A stretch of DNA of 38,057 nucleotides from CAYVQE01 sp964633205 (GTDB lineage: Bacteria; Myxococcota; B64-G9), in contig CAZWFN010000049.1 in NCBI GenBank assembly GCA_964633205.1, positions 1 through 38,057 on the forward strand, in the 5' to 3' direction. A program made the translations under genes and the position numbers. Below the pieces are notes generated by a model. The model had not been told where the DNA came from and searched no databases. It worked only from the letters and a program-made list of their open reading frames with translations. Positions 7,215 to 15,581 of this stretch are shown in pieces. The stretch's first letter is position 1. Every line of letters starts with the position of its first letter.

Positions 7215-8234
7215 TCATCCCCCGCCCTCCGGCAAGTCCGGGCCATCCAGCACGCGCGGGATCCGCTGGGCCTGCAGCAGCAGGTCGGCCAGGACCACGG
7301 CGCAGGCCGACTCCACGATCACCGGGGTGCGCAGGGCGAAGCAGGCGTCGTGGCGGCCGCCGGCTTCGATCACGGCCGGCTGCCCGGTGCTCAGGTCCAC
7401 CGTGCGCTGGGGCCGGCCGATGGTGGCGGTGGGCTTGAATGCCACCCGCAGCTCGAGCGGGTTGCCATTGCTCAGCCCGCCGTTGCAGCCACCGGCGGCG
7501 TTGCCCTCGCTGCGGCCGCTGCTGTCCAGGATGGCATCGTTGGCCTGCGAGCCGCGCATGCCAGCGGCGGCCATGCCGGCGCCGAACTCCAGCCCGCGCA
7601 CGCCAGGGATGGCGAAGATCAGGTGCGCCAGCAGCGACTCCAGCGCGTCGAACCAGGGCTCGCCCAGCCCGGGCGGCAGGCCCGTCACCCGGCAGGCCAC
7701 CAGCCCGCCCACCGAGTCCTGCTCGGCCGCGGCCGCGGCCACCGCCGCGGCCACATCGGCCCGGCCGCCGGCCGCCACCAGCTCGGCGTCGATGTCCACC
7801 CCGGCCAGCAGCTTGCGCGCCACCGCGCCGGCGGCCACCAGCCCGGCGGTCAGCCGGCCCGAGAATATGCCCCCGCCGCGGGTGTCGGCCCAGCGGCCGA
7901 AGCGCTGCCGAGCGGTCAGGTCGGCGTGGCCCGGCCGCGGCAGCTGGCGCAGCCGCTGGTAGTCGCTCGAGTCCACGTCGCGGTTGTCGAACCAGATCAG
8001 CAGCGGCGCCCCAGTGGTGCGCCCCTGCCAGACCCCGGCCAGCAGCCGCGGCTCGTCCGGCTCGCGGCGGGCGCTGGTGCCGGCCGCGCCGCTGCGGCGG
8101 CGGGCCAGGGCCGGGCCCAGGTCGTCCGGGCTCAACTCCAGCCCGGCCGGGCAACCGTCGATCACCACCCCCACGCCGGGCCCGTGCGAAGCGCCCAACA
8201 GCGTCAAGCGAAACAAGCGGCCGAAGGAATTCAT
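7215..8234 (-). CDS. aroC: Chorismate synthase
   Basis: 339 residues. It converts EPSP to chorismate with reduced FMN, the last step of the shikimate pathway. Family markers are LLGASHGPGVGVVIDGCPAG at the N-terminus, ARRRSGAAGTSARREPDEPRLLAGV, HADLTARQRFGRWADTRGGG and RHDACFALRTPVIVESACA. It is shorter than the usual 360-390 residues but complete at both ends. ATG at 8234 overlaps the aroA stop by 4 bp (ATGA), a mark of translational coupling. It is the last gene of the long minus-strand operon and ends 5 bp from the convergent squalene synthase gene, with no room for a terminator between. Confidence 0.95.
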   Translation of the reverse strand: MNSFGRLFRLTLLGASHGPGVGVVIDGCPAGLELSPDDLGPALARRRSGAAGTSARREPDEPRLLAGVWQGRTTGAPLLIWFDNRDVDSSDYQRLRQLPRPGHADLTARQRFGRWADTRGGGIFSGRLTAGLVAAGAVARKLLAGVDIDAELVAAGGRADVAAAVAAAAAEQDSVGGLVACRVTGLPPGLGEPWFDALESLLAHLIFAIPGVRGLEFGAGMAAAGMRGSQANDAILDSSGRSEGNAAGGCNGGLSNGNPLELRVAFKPTATIGRPQRTVDLSTGQPAVIEAGGRHDACFALRTPVIVESACAVVLADLLLQAQRIPRVLDGPDLPEGGG

Positions 8235-9481
8235 CCCACCTCCGCTCCCAGCGCGCGCAGGTCGTCCAAAAACGCCGGGTAGGACTTGGCCACGCAGCCG
8301 GCGTCGGCGATGTCCACCCGGCCGCGGCCGGCCAGCGCGGCCACCGCGGCCGCCATCACCATGCGGTGGTCGCCGCGCGGGTCGACCTCGGCGGTACGCC
8401 AGCGCCCCGGGGCCACCCGCAGCCGGTCGTCGTCCAGCCGCACCCGCGCGCCCAGCCGGCCCAGTTCGACCACCAGCGCGGCCGCCCGATCGCACTCCTT
8501 GCGGTGCAGCCGGCCGGCGCCGGCCAGCAGGCTCTCGCCGGGCAGGGCGGTGGCCAGGGCGGCCAGCACCGGGATCAGATCCGGGCAATCGGTGGCGTCG
8601 AAGACGAAGGGTCGCGGTCGCCCGGGCGCCACCACCACCGCCGCCGGCTCCACCGTCACCCGCGCCCCGGCCGCCCGCAGCGCGTCCAGCACCGCCCGGT
8701 CGGCCTGGGCCGAGTCGGACCGTAAGCCGGTGACCCGCAACGGGCCGGCCAGGGCCCCGGCGGCCAGCAGTCCGGCGGCACCCGACCAGTCGCCCTCGAT
8801 GGCCAGCTCGACGTCCGTCCGCAAGGCCTGCCCGCCCGGGTGGCGCAGCCAGCTCAGGTCGCCGGCCGCCTCCCATTCGATGCCGAAGGCCCGCAGCAGC
8901 TCCAGGGTCAGGCGCACGTAGGGCTTGCTGTGCAGATGGACCACCTCCAGCTCGGTGGGTCCGGGAGCCAGCGGACAGGCCATCAACAGCCCGCTCAAGA
9001 ACTGCGAGCTCTGGGCGCCGTCGACCCGGGCCCGGCCCCCGGCCAAAGGCCCGCGCAGCCGCACCGGCGGCAAACCGCCGGCGGCTCGGCAGTCGACGCC
9101 CAGGGCGCGCAGGGGCGCGGGCAGCATATCCACCGGCCGGCCGGCCAGCGAGCCGCGGGCCCGCAGCTCGACCGGCCGGTCGCCCAGCGCGGCCAGCGCC
9201 GCAAACAGCCGCAGGCACAGCCCCGACTCGCCGCAGTCCAGCCGCGGGCTGCGCTCCCCCGCGCTCCCGAGCACCTCCAGCCCGCCAGCCAGCGGCTGGA
9301 TGCGGGCGCCCAGGGCCTGCGCCGCCCGCCGCGCCGCCCAAGCATCGGCGCAGTCGGACACGCCGACCAGCCGGGTGCGCCCGCGCACCAGGGCCGCGGC
9401 GGCCAGGGCCCGAATGCTGAGGCTCTTCGAGGGCGGGGCCCGGACCTCACCCCGCAGCGGCCGGTAGCGCAGCCAGCTCAT
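8231..9481 (-). CDS. aroA: 3-phosphoshikimate 1-carboxyvinyltransferase (EPSP synthase)
   Basis: 416 residues. It transfers the enolpyruvyl group of PEP to shikimate 3-phosphate. Motifs in order: APPSKSLSIRALAAAALVRG (normally PGSKSxSNRA), CGESGLCLR in place of GNSGTxxR, DGAQSSQFLSGLLMACPL, SKPYVRLTLELL, EGDWSGAAGLLAAGAL, HRKECDRAAALVVELGRLGA, DPRGDHRMVMA and CVAKSYPAF. The ATG at 9481 lies inside the 3' end of the aroE-aroK fusion (35-bp overlap) and places SKSLSIR at the usual distance from the N-terminus. The GESGLCLR variant of the PEP/shikimate-binding loop is less common and could affect inhibitor sensitivity, but this is inference. Confidence 0.94.
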   Translation of the reverse strand: MSWLRYRPLRGEVRAPPSKSLSIRALAAAALVRGRTRLVGVSDCADAWAARRAAQALGARIQPLAGGLEVLGSAGERSPRLDCGESGLCLRLFAALAALGDRPVELRARGSLAGRPVDMLPAPLRALGVDCRAAGGLPPVRLRGPLAGGRARVDGAQSSQFLSGLLMACPLAPGPTELEVVHLHSKPYVRLTLELLRAFGIEWEAAGDLSWLRHPGGQALRTDVELAIEGDWSGAAGLLAAGALAGPLRVTGLRSDSAQADRAVLDALRAAGARVTVEPAAVVVAPGRPRPFVFDATDCPDLIPVLAALATALPGESLLAGAGRLHRKECDRAAALVVELGRLGARVRLDDDRLRVAPGRWRTAEVDPRGDHRMVMAAAVAALAGRGRVDIADAGCVAKSYPAFLDDLRALGAEVG

Positions 9482-10754
9482 CCGCCATCCTCTCGGCCAG
9501 CTCGGCTGGCCCGCGTTCACTCCCGTCCAAGACCAGATCGGCCCGGGCCGCATAGCCCGGCAGCCGCAGCGCCCACAGGCGGGCGCTATCGCCGCCCAGC
9601 AGCGGCCGCTGGCTGCCGGCACAGCGGTCCAGACACTGCGCCAGCGGCGCCCACAGCCAGACGCCCAGCCAGTCATCGCCCAGCAGCGCCCGGTTGGCCG
9701 GCTCCAGCAGGCAGCCCCCGCCGCAGGCCAGCACCAGGCCGCGCTCGCCGCTGACCCGCTCCAGCGCGGCCCGCTCCAGCGCCCGGAACGCGGCCTCGCC
9801 GCGGCGGGCGAAGATCTCGGCCACCGCGCAGCCGGCCCGCTCGGCCACCAGCGCGTCCAGATCGACGAAACGGCGGCCCTTGCGCGCCGCCAGCGCCCGG
9901 CCCAGGCTGGTCTTGCCGCAGCCCATGAAGCCGAACAGGGCGATGTTGGCCGGCGCCGCCGGCGCCGAATCCAGGGCGCGGCGCATGGCCGCCGCCGGTG
10001 CCGGTCGCTCCAGCCAGCGCTCGAATCCCACCTCGGCCTGGGCCAGCAGCCATTCCAGCCCGTCCACCCAGCCGCAGCCGGCCCGCCGGGCGGGCGCGCG
10101 CCAGACCGAGCCGGCGTAGTTGGCGTCCAGCACGGTCAGCCCGGGCCCCAGCCCGGCCCCCGGCGGCGGCGCCACCCCGGCCGGCAGGCAGCTGACCAGC
10201 AGATCGCTGCCGGCCAGCGCGGCGCCGAAGTCGGACCAGCGGGCCCAGGCACAGCCCCAGCGCTCGGCCAGCCGCTGCGCCCGGGCGGCCGTGCGGTTGA
10301 CCAGGCACACCCGGGCGCCGGCCCGCAGCAGGCCCCAGGCGGCGGCCCGGCCGGCGCCGCCGCTGCCCAGCACCACCGCCCGGCGGTCTTCGAGCGCCAG
10401 CCCGCTGCGGCGCAGAGCGGCCACCGCACCGGCGGCGTCGGTGTTCTCGCCGCGCCAACCATCCGCGGCCGGCAGTGCCAGGTTGACCGCTGCCAGCGCG
10501 GTCGCGGCCGGGTCGAGCTCGGTGGCCCGCTCGGCCACCGCGGCCTTGAAGGGCGCGGTCACGTTCAGCCCGGCCAGCCCGAGCGCGGTGGCCAAACGCA
10601 GCGCCTGATCGCCGTCATCTGCGGCCAGTCGCAGGTAGCGGTGCCCGAGGCCCAGCGCGGCGAAGGCCGCCCGGAACAGCTGCGGGCTGCGGGAGTGGGC
10701 CACCGGCCGGCCGCTGACCGCGAAGGCGCGCGGCTGCTGCTCGGCGGGGGTCAC
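9447..10754 (-). CDS. Shikimate dehydrogenase-shikimate kinase fusion (AroE-AroK)
   Basis: 435 residues in two domains. Residues 1-265 are an AroE-type dehydrogenase: substrate motif GRPVAHSRSPQLF, catalytic Lys70 in LNVTAPFK, Asp106 in GENTDAAG, NADP loop GSGGAG (130-135) and NRT (153-155). Residues 268-435 are a shikimate kinase: Walker A GFMGCGKTS (275-283), DLD (298-300), GGG (345-347) and a lid region with SQRPLLG. The protein thus reduces 3-dehydroshikimate and phosphorylates shikimate, consecutive steps. Fusion of these two in bacteria is uncommon compared with separate genes. GTG at 10754 overlaps the aroD stop (GTGA). Both active sites look intact. Confidence 0.93.
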   Translation of the reverse strand: MTPAEQQPRAFAVSGRPVAHSRSPQLFRAAFAALGLGHRYLRLAADDGDQALRLATALGLAGLNVTAPFKAAVAERATELDPAATALAAVNLALPAADGWRGENTDAAGAVAALRRSGLALEDRRAVVLGSGGAGRAAAWGLLRAGARVCLVNRTAARAQRLAERWGCAWARWSDFGAALAGSDLLVSCLPAGVAPPPGAGLGPGLTVLDANYAGSVWRAPARRAGCGWVDGLEWLLAQAEVGFERWLERPAPAAAMRRALDSAPAAPANIALFGFMGCGKTSLGRALAARKGRRFVDLDALVAERAGCAVAEIFARRGEAAFRALERAALERVSGERGLVLACGGGCLLEPANRALLGDDWLGVWLWAPLAQCLDRCAGSQRPLLGGDSARLWALRLPGYAARADLVLDGSERGPAELAERMADELAALPAAAG

Positions 10755-11413
10755 GCGAGGCCTCCCGGCGCAGCCATCGCGTCCAGCCAGCGGCGCAGCC
10801 GGAGGTGGTCGATCTGGCCGGGCGCGGCCGGAGACTCGGGGCGCAGGCTGGCATAGGTGAAGGGCGCGCCCAGCAGCGGCGCCAGCAGCCGGGTGGGTCG
10901 GCCGGCGGGGCCCATGCCCACCACCACGGTGGGCCGGGCGGAGTCCAGCAAGCCCAGCAGGCGGGCGTTGTCGCGCGGGCCGGCCGGGGTGCAGGCGATC
11001 TTGGCCAGCCCGGCGCCGGCGGCGAAGCAGGCCTGGCGCAGCTGGCGCAGCCGGGCCGCGTCCGGGGTGGCCTGGAAATCGTGATGCGACACGATCAGCT
11101 CGCAGCCGCAGCGCCGGGCAGCAACGGCCGCGGCCATGCGCAGCGCGGGCGGGTCGTCGAGGTCCACGTCGAGGTAGGCGGCGCCGGCGGCCGCGGCGGC
11201 TCGCAGCAGCTCGGCGCGCTGCTCGGCCGTGCGCCCGCGGCCCGGCCGGCAGGTGGCCACCAGCCGCGGGTGGCCGGCGAACAGGGCGGCCAGCTGCGCC
11301 GGCTCCACGGCCAGGGCATCTAGGCGCAGCTCGGCGAAATCCAGCCCGACCAGCGCTGCCCGGCAGGCGGCCAGATCGGGCTCGATGCAGCTGACGCAGA
11401 TCAGACCGGCCAC
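10751..11413 (-). CDS. aroD: Type I 3-dehydroquinate dehydratase
   Basis: 220 residues. It dehydrates 3-dehydroquinate to 3-dehydroshikimate through a Schiff base. Family residues are visible: Glu28 and Arg30 in FAELRLDAL, the catalytic His in IVSHHDF (110-111), Schiff-base Lys138 in LAKIACTP, Arg175 in GRPTRLLAPL, and the PGQID segment near the C-terminus. GTG at 11413 is chosen because it gives the normal short N-terminus (AGLICVSCIEPD); it overlaps aroB by 13 bp. It is smaller than the 240-250 residues of enteric AroD but no core element is missing. Confidence 0.92.
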   Translation of the reverse strand: MAGLICVSCIEPDLAACRAALVGLDFAELRLDALAVEPAQLAALFAGHPRLVATCRPGRGRTAEQRAELLRAAAAAGAAYLDVDLDDPPALRMAAAVAARRCGCELIVSHHDFQATPDAARLRQLRQACFAAGAGLAKIACTPAGPRDNARLLGLLDSARPTVVVGMGPAGRPTRLLAPLLGAPFTYASLRPESPAAPGQIDHLRLRRWLDAMAAPGGLA

Positions 11414-12519
11414 ACCGCCTCCAGCTCGGCCGCCGTCACCGGCAGCGTCCAGCCGCCGGATCCGCCGGCCATGGCACCGACGGCCCGCGGCAGGGCCATG
11501 TGGACCCGCCCGGCGCGGTTTTTCTTGTCGCGATCCAGATGCCCCAACACCGCGGCCAGCGGCGGCCAATCCACCGGCTCCAGCTCCAGCACCTGCCACA
11601 AGCGTTCCAGGCGCGCCGGCGCGGCCGGGTCCAGCCCGCAGCCGCGCACCGCCAACCGGGCTTCGAGCCACAGCCCGGCGGCCACCGCCCGGCCGTGGGC
11701 CAGCCGATAGCCGCTGGCCCGCTCCAGGGCGTGGCCCACCGAATGGCCGGCGTTGAGCCAGGCGCGCCGGCCGGCCTCGCGCTCGTCGGCGGCCACGCAG
11801 TCCAACTTGACCTGCAGGCCGCGCAGCAGCAGCTCCGGCTCCAGCGGTTGCGGTCGAGCCAACGCAGCAGCAGCGGCCTCGAGCCGGGCGAACAGTGCGG
11901 CATCCGCGATCCAGGCGTGCTTGACCAGCTCCACCAGACCGTTGGCCCATTCGGTCGGCGGCAAGGAGGCCGGCCAGTCGGGGTCGATCAGCACCGCGGC
12001 CGGCTGGTGGAAGGCGCCCACCAGGTTCTTGCCGTGGCGGGTGTTGACCCCGGTCTTGCCGCCCACGGCCGCATCCACCTGGGCCAGCAGCGAGCTGGGC
12101 AGGGCGATCCAGTCGACCCCGCGCAGGTGGGTGGCCGCGGTGAAGCCGGCCAGATCCAGGCTGACCCCGCCGCCCAGACCCACCACGCAGGTCCCCCGGC
12201 CGGCGCCGGCGTCGAGCAGGGCATCCTGGATGCGGGCCAGCTGGCGGCGGTTCTTGCTGGCCTCGCCGGGCGCGAAGGCGATGCGGATGGGCGCGCTGGC
12301 CAGCCCGGCCAGCCGCGCGGTCACCCTGGGGCCGAAGCGCTCCAGCACCGTGGCGTCGCCCACCAGCGCGGCCCGCTCCCAGCCCGGCCGCCAGACCGCC
12401 TCCAGGGCCGCGGCCGCCCCGCGCCCCACGGCCACCCGACAGCGCCGGCCGTCGGCCCAGGCCAGCTCGCGCCAGCGCAGCCCGGCCGGCGGCTCCGCCT
12501 GCAGCGAGACCGCCCTCAC
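11401..12519 (-). CDS. aroB: 3-dehydroquinate synthase
   Basis: 372 residues. It converts DAHP to 3-dehydroquinate with NAD and a divalent metal. Signatures are PGEASKNRRQLARI, GGGVSLDLAGFTAATHLRG, PSSLLAQVDAAVGGKTGVN, the metal ligands in ELVKHA, LNAGHSVGHALE and LAHGRAVAAG, and the C-terminal DKKNRAGRVHMALP. Length is typical. GTG at 12519 overlaps the stop of the sigma54-type regulator by 4 bp, so the shikimate genes are physically coupled to the two-component system and, above it, the mevalonate genes. Confidence 0.95.
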   Translation of the reverse strand: MRAVSLQAEPPAGLRWRELAWADGRRCRVAVGRGAAAALEAVWRPGWERAALVGDATVLERFGPRVTARLAGLASAPIRIAFAPGEASKNRRQLARIQDALLDAGAGRGTCVVGLGGGVSLDLAGFTAATHLRGVDWIALPSSLLAQVDAAVGGKTGVNTRHGKNLVGAFHQPAAVLIDPDWPASLPPTEWANGLVELVKHAWIADAALFARLEAAAAALARPQPLEPELLLRGLQVKLDCVAADEREAGRRAWLNAGHSVGHALERASGYRLAHGRAVAAGLWLEARLAVRGCGLDPAAPARLERLWQVLELEPVDWPPLAAVLGHLDRDKKNRAGRVHMALPRAVGAMAGGSGGWTLPVTAAELEAVWPV

Positions 12520-13964
12520 CGCTCGGGCTCCCGCTCACCTTCCTGCATGCCGTACTTCTGCAGCCGTCGCAGCAGCTGGAAACGGCTGATGCCCAGCAAC
12601 CGCGCCGCCTCGGCCTTGGCCCCACCGGTGCGCTCCAGCGCGTGGCGGATCAGCTTCTGCTCCAGGGTGGCCATGGTGTCGACACCGGGGATGAAGCCGA
12701 TGGCGGTCGAGCCGCCGGACTCGTCCGCGCCGCCCGGGGCCGAGACCTCGATGCGGCTGGACAAAATGCGCTCGGGCAGGTGGTGCGGCTCGATGCGACC
12801 GTTATCGCTCATGATGATGCCCCGCTCGATGACGTTTTTCAGCTCGCGCACGTTGCCCGGGTAGTCGTACTCCAGCAGGCGCCGCTGCACCTCCTCGCCC
12901 AGCGGCTCGATGGGCGTGCCCATCTTGGCGGCGAAGAAATCGACGAAGTGGCGGGCCATCAGCAGGATGTCCCGGCCGCGCTCGCGCAGCGGCGGCAGCT
13001 GGATGGGAAAGACGGCCAGCCGCTGGTAGAGGTCGAAGCGGAAGCGGCCCTGGCGCACCAGCTCCAGCAGATCGCAGTTGGTGGCCGCCACCACCCGAGC
13101 CCGCACCTGCTCCTCGCGCACCGAGCCCACCCGCTGGTAGCGCCGCGACTCCAGCACCCGCAGCAGCTTGCCCTGCAGGCCTATGTCCATGTCACCGATC
13201 TCGTCCAGCAGCACCGTGCCCCGGCCGGCTTCGTGGAACACTCCGTGGCGGGTGCGGTGGGCCCCGGTGAAGGCACCCTTCTCATGGCCGAACAGCAGGC
13301 TCTCGACCAGCTCGGCCGGCAGGGCCACGCAGTCGACCGAAACGAAGGGGCTGTCCGCCTGCGCCGACAACTGGTGCAGGTAGCGGGCGGCCACCTCCTT
13401 GCCCACCCCGGTCTCGCCGGTCAACAGCACCGGGGTCTCGGCCCGGGCGGCCACCTTCTCGATCTGCTGGCGCACGGCCACGATCTGCGCCGATTCGCCC
13501 AGCAACCCGTCGCGCCGGTGCTCGTCCCAACCCTCGCCGGCGCGCCGCACGTCGACCCGGCGGCGGATCTCGAGCACCCGCTCGACGATCGGCTGCACGC
13601 TGGTCTGCTTGACGATGTAGTCCTCGGCGCCCTGGCGGATGGCCTGGATGGCATTGGGGATGGTCTCGTAGGCGGTCATCACCACCAGCGGGCAGCGTTC
13701 GGCCTGGCGGCCGAGCAGCAGCGGGATGATGCGGATGCCGTCGTCGTCGGGCAGCTTGTGATCCAGCAGGATGGCCTGGTAGGCCCGCTGGGCCGCCAGC
13801 TCGCGGGCCCGGGCGGCACTGGTGGCCAGGTCGCAGACGACGCCGTGTTGGGCCAACTCATCGGCGATGGCCTGGCCGTAGAGCTCGACGTCTTCGACCA
13901 CCAGCAGCCGAAAGGCCTCGCGCCCGGCCGCCGGCGCAGCCGCCTCCAATCCTCGGGCCTTCAT
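12516..13964 (-). CDS. NtrC-family sigma54-activating response regulator
   Basis: 482 residues in three parts. The receiver (about 18-130) has acidic Glu24/Asp25, phospho-acceptor Asp68 in ILLDHKLP, Thr97 and Lys119. The AAA+ activator domain (about 153-385) has Walker A GETGVGKE (183-190), the sigma54-contacting loop GAFTGA (230-235), Walker B LLDEIGDM and the NVRELKN sensor. The C-terminus has a Fis-type helix-turn-helix (AEAARLLGISRFQLLRRLQKY). All residues for phosphorylation, ATPase activity and sigma54 contact are present. The gene overlaps the kinase stop by 4 bp, so the two form a pair. Targets are likely the sigma54-type promoters in this window (near 22645, 22760, 23762 and 29452); this is an inference from co-location. 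Confidence 0.93.
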   Translation of the reverse strand: MKARGLEAAAPAAGREAFRLLVVEDVELYGQAIADELAQHGVVCDLATSAARARELAAQRAYQAILLDHKLPDDDGIRIIPLLLGRQAERCPLVVMTAYETIPNAIQAIRQGAEDYIVKQTSVQPIVERVLEIRRRVDVRRAGEGWDEHRRDGLLGESAQIVAVRQQIEKVAARAETPVLLTGETGVGKEVAARYLHQLSAQADSPFVSVDCVALPAELVESLLFGHEKGAFTGAHRTRHGVFHEAGRGTVLLDEIGDMDIGLQGKLLRVLESRRYQRVGSVREEQVRARVVAATNCDLLELVRQGRFRFDLYQRLAVFPIQLPPLRERGRDILLMARHFVDFFAAKMGTPIEPLGEEVQRRLLEYDYPGNVRELKNVIERGIIMSDNGRIEPHHLPERILSSRIEVSAPGGADESGGSTAIGFIPGVDTMATLEQKLIRHALERTGGAKAEAARLLGISRFQLLRRLQKYGMQEGEREPER

Positions 13965-15580
13965 GCCACCACCTTTCGCGGCAGCACCACCGTGGCCCGA
14001 CAACCCCGGTTGCGACGGTTGGCCAAGGTCAGCGTACCGCCGTGGGCCTGCAGCACCTTCTGGCAGACCGTCAGGCCCATGCCGGTGCCGTTGGCCTTGG
14101 TGGTGAAGAATGGTTCCAGGCAGGATTCGGGCGCGCACTTCAACCCGGCCCCCTCGTCCAGCACCTCGATGCACACGTCGTCGCGCGAACCGCGGGCGCG
14201 GCACTCGATGCGCCCTTGCGGCGGCGAGGCCTCCTGGGCGTTGCGCAGCAGGTTGAGCAGGACGTGGCGCAGCCCCTCGTAGTCGGCCAGCAGCTCCAGC
14301 CCCTGCTCCACCTCGGCCCGCCAACGCGCGGCCGCCTCGCTCTGCCCACCGGTGAACAGCCGCCAGGCATCGTCGATCAGCGCGCCCACCGACACCGTGG
14401 TCACCCGCCCGCCGCGGCGGGCCGACAAGGTGAGGTAGTCGTGCAAGAGGTGGTCGACCCGGGTGACCTCGGTGGCCACCGTGGTCAGGGTACGGCGCAC
14501 CTCGGCCTCGAGCCCCGGCCGCCGGCTGAGCACGTCGAGCGAGGCGCCGATGGACACCAGCGGGTTGCGAATCTCGTGGGCCAGCTGGGCGGCCAGCTCG
14601 CCCATGGTGGCCAGCCGCTCGCGGCGCATGATGCGGTGGGCGTGCAGGGCCGGATCCTCGCCCTCGGCCAGGGCCTGATCCTGGATGACCACCACCGAAC
14701 CGATGACCCGGTCGGCGTCGTCGGCCAGCAGCAGCGAGCGCACCTTGCCGTGGAACAGCCGCCCGTCGCGGTGGCGCAGCACGGCCAGATCCTCGAAGTA
14801 GCCGTCGGCCAGAAAGAGCAGCTGTTGGTCCAGAATGGTGCGCACGTCGTCCGGGTTGCGAAATAGCCCCCCGATGGGCTGGCCGGCCAGGGCGGCCTCG
14901 TCGTAGCCGAACAGGCGGCTGGTGGCCCGGTTGCACGAGGTGATGCGCAGCTCGGGGTCGAGCAGCAGCGCCGGGGCGGTCTCGGCCAGCGCCAGGTGGA
15001 GCAGATCGCGCTTGACCAGGTGATCGCCGCCGTCCGGCTGGCGGGTGACGAAACGGCCGCGCGAACGCAGGTCGTTGTCGATGATCTCGCCGATGCGCTG
15101 CGCATAGCGCAGCAGGATCTCGCGCCGCTGTGGGCCGAAGGCTTCGATGTCCTCCTTGGTCAGCACCATCACGCCGTAGATGCGCGAGCCGAAGGTGACC
15201 GGCACGCAGATGAAGCGCATGCTGGGCAGCAGGCTGCTGACCCGCTCGATGACCTCGGGCGCGAAGGCGGTGCCCACCAGCTCCTGCATCGACGAGGTCT
15301 CGCAGCACACCCGCTCGCGCCAGGCGTGGGCCACCAGGCTGTCGGCCACCTGCTCCAGCGAAAAAACGGTCTCCTGCACCGGGCTGCCGAACACGGTCTC
15401 CACTTCGCCCAGGGCGATGGCGCGCTCGGCGGTGGTGCCGACGCGGATGTGCACCTCGCCCGACTCCTGGTTGAACACGATCAGGTTGGCCGATACGCAG
15501 CCCAGGATCTTGGCCGCCCCGCGCAGGATGGCCGCCAGCATCTGCTCCACGTCCGGGATTTCTGGTCGTTCGAGGCTCAT
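13961..15580 (-). CDS. Soluble GAF-PAS sensor histidine kinase
   Basis: 539 residues with no membrane segment, so it senses a cytoplasmic signal. Order: GAF-like domain (about 10-170), PAS domain (about 195-305, with DPELRITSCNRATSRLFGY), HisKA with phospho-acceptor His335 in LAHEIRNPL, and HATPase_c with NLLRNAQEA (N box), DEGAGL (G1), FFTTKANGTGMGLTV (F/G2 boxes). The GAF part holds Cys28, the pair Cys92-Cys93 and Cys124, which makes redox or metal sensing possible but unproven. It lies 1 bp downstream of the hpnD-like gene and is coupled to the response regulator. Its place inside the isoprenoid/shikimate operon suggests it controls that pathway. Confidence 0.92.
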   Translation of the reverse strand: MSLERPEIPDVEQMLAAILRGAAKILGCVSANLIVFNQESGEVHIRVGTTAERAIALGEVETVFGSPVQETVFSLEQVADSLVAHAWRERVCCETSSMQELVGTAFAPEVIERVSSLLPSMRFICVPVTFGSRIYGVMVLTKEDIEAFGPQRREILLRYAQRIGEIIDNDLRSRGRFVTRQPDGGDHLVKRDLLHLALAETAPALLLDPELRITSCNRATSRLFGYDEAALAGQPIGGLFRNPDDVRTILDQQLLFLADGYFEDLAVLRHRDGRLFHGKVRSLLLADDADRVIGSVVVIQDQALAEGEDPALHAHRIMRRERLATMGELAAQLAHEIRNPLVSIGASLDVLSRRPGLEAEVRRTLTTVATEVTRVDHLLHDYLTLSARRGGRVTTVSVGALIDDAWRLFTGGQSEAAARWRAEVEQGLELLADYEGLRHVLLNLLRNAQEASPPQGRIECRARGSRDDVCIEVLDEGAGLKCAPESCLEPFFTTKANGTGMGLTVCQKVLQAHGGTLTLANRRNRGCRATVVLPRKVVA

Positions 15581-15581
15581 C

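Noticed and set aside
7205..7216. Terminator between the squalene synthase gene and aroC
   Set aside because: The two stops are 5 bp apart. The short TTTTATC run has no stem beside it outside coding sequence.
7215..9341. A 708-residue reading frame joining aroC with upstream sequence
   Set aside because: The upstream half is a shadow of aroA in another frame. Chorismate synthase starts at the ATG overlapping the aroA stop.
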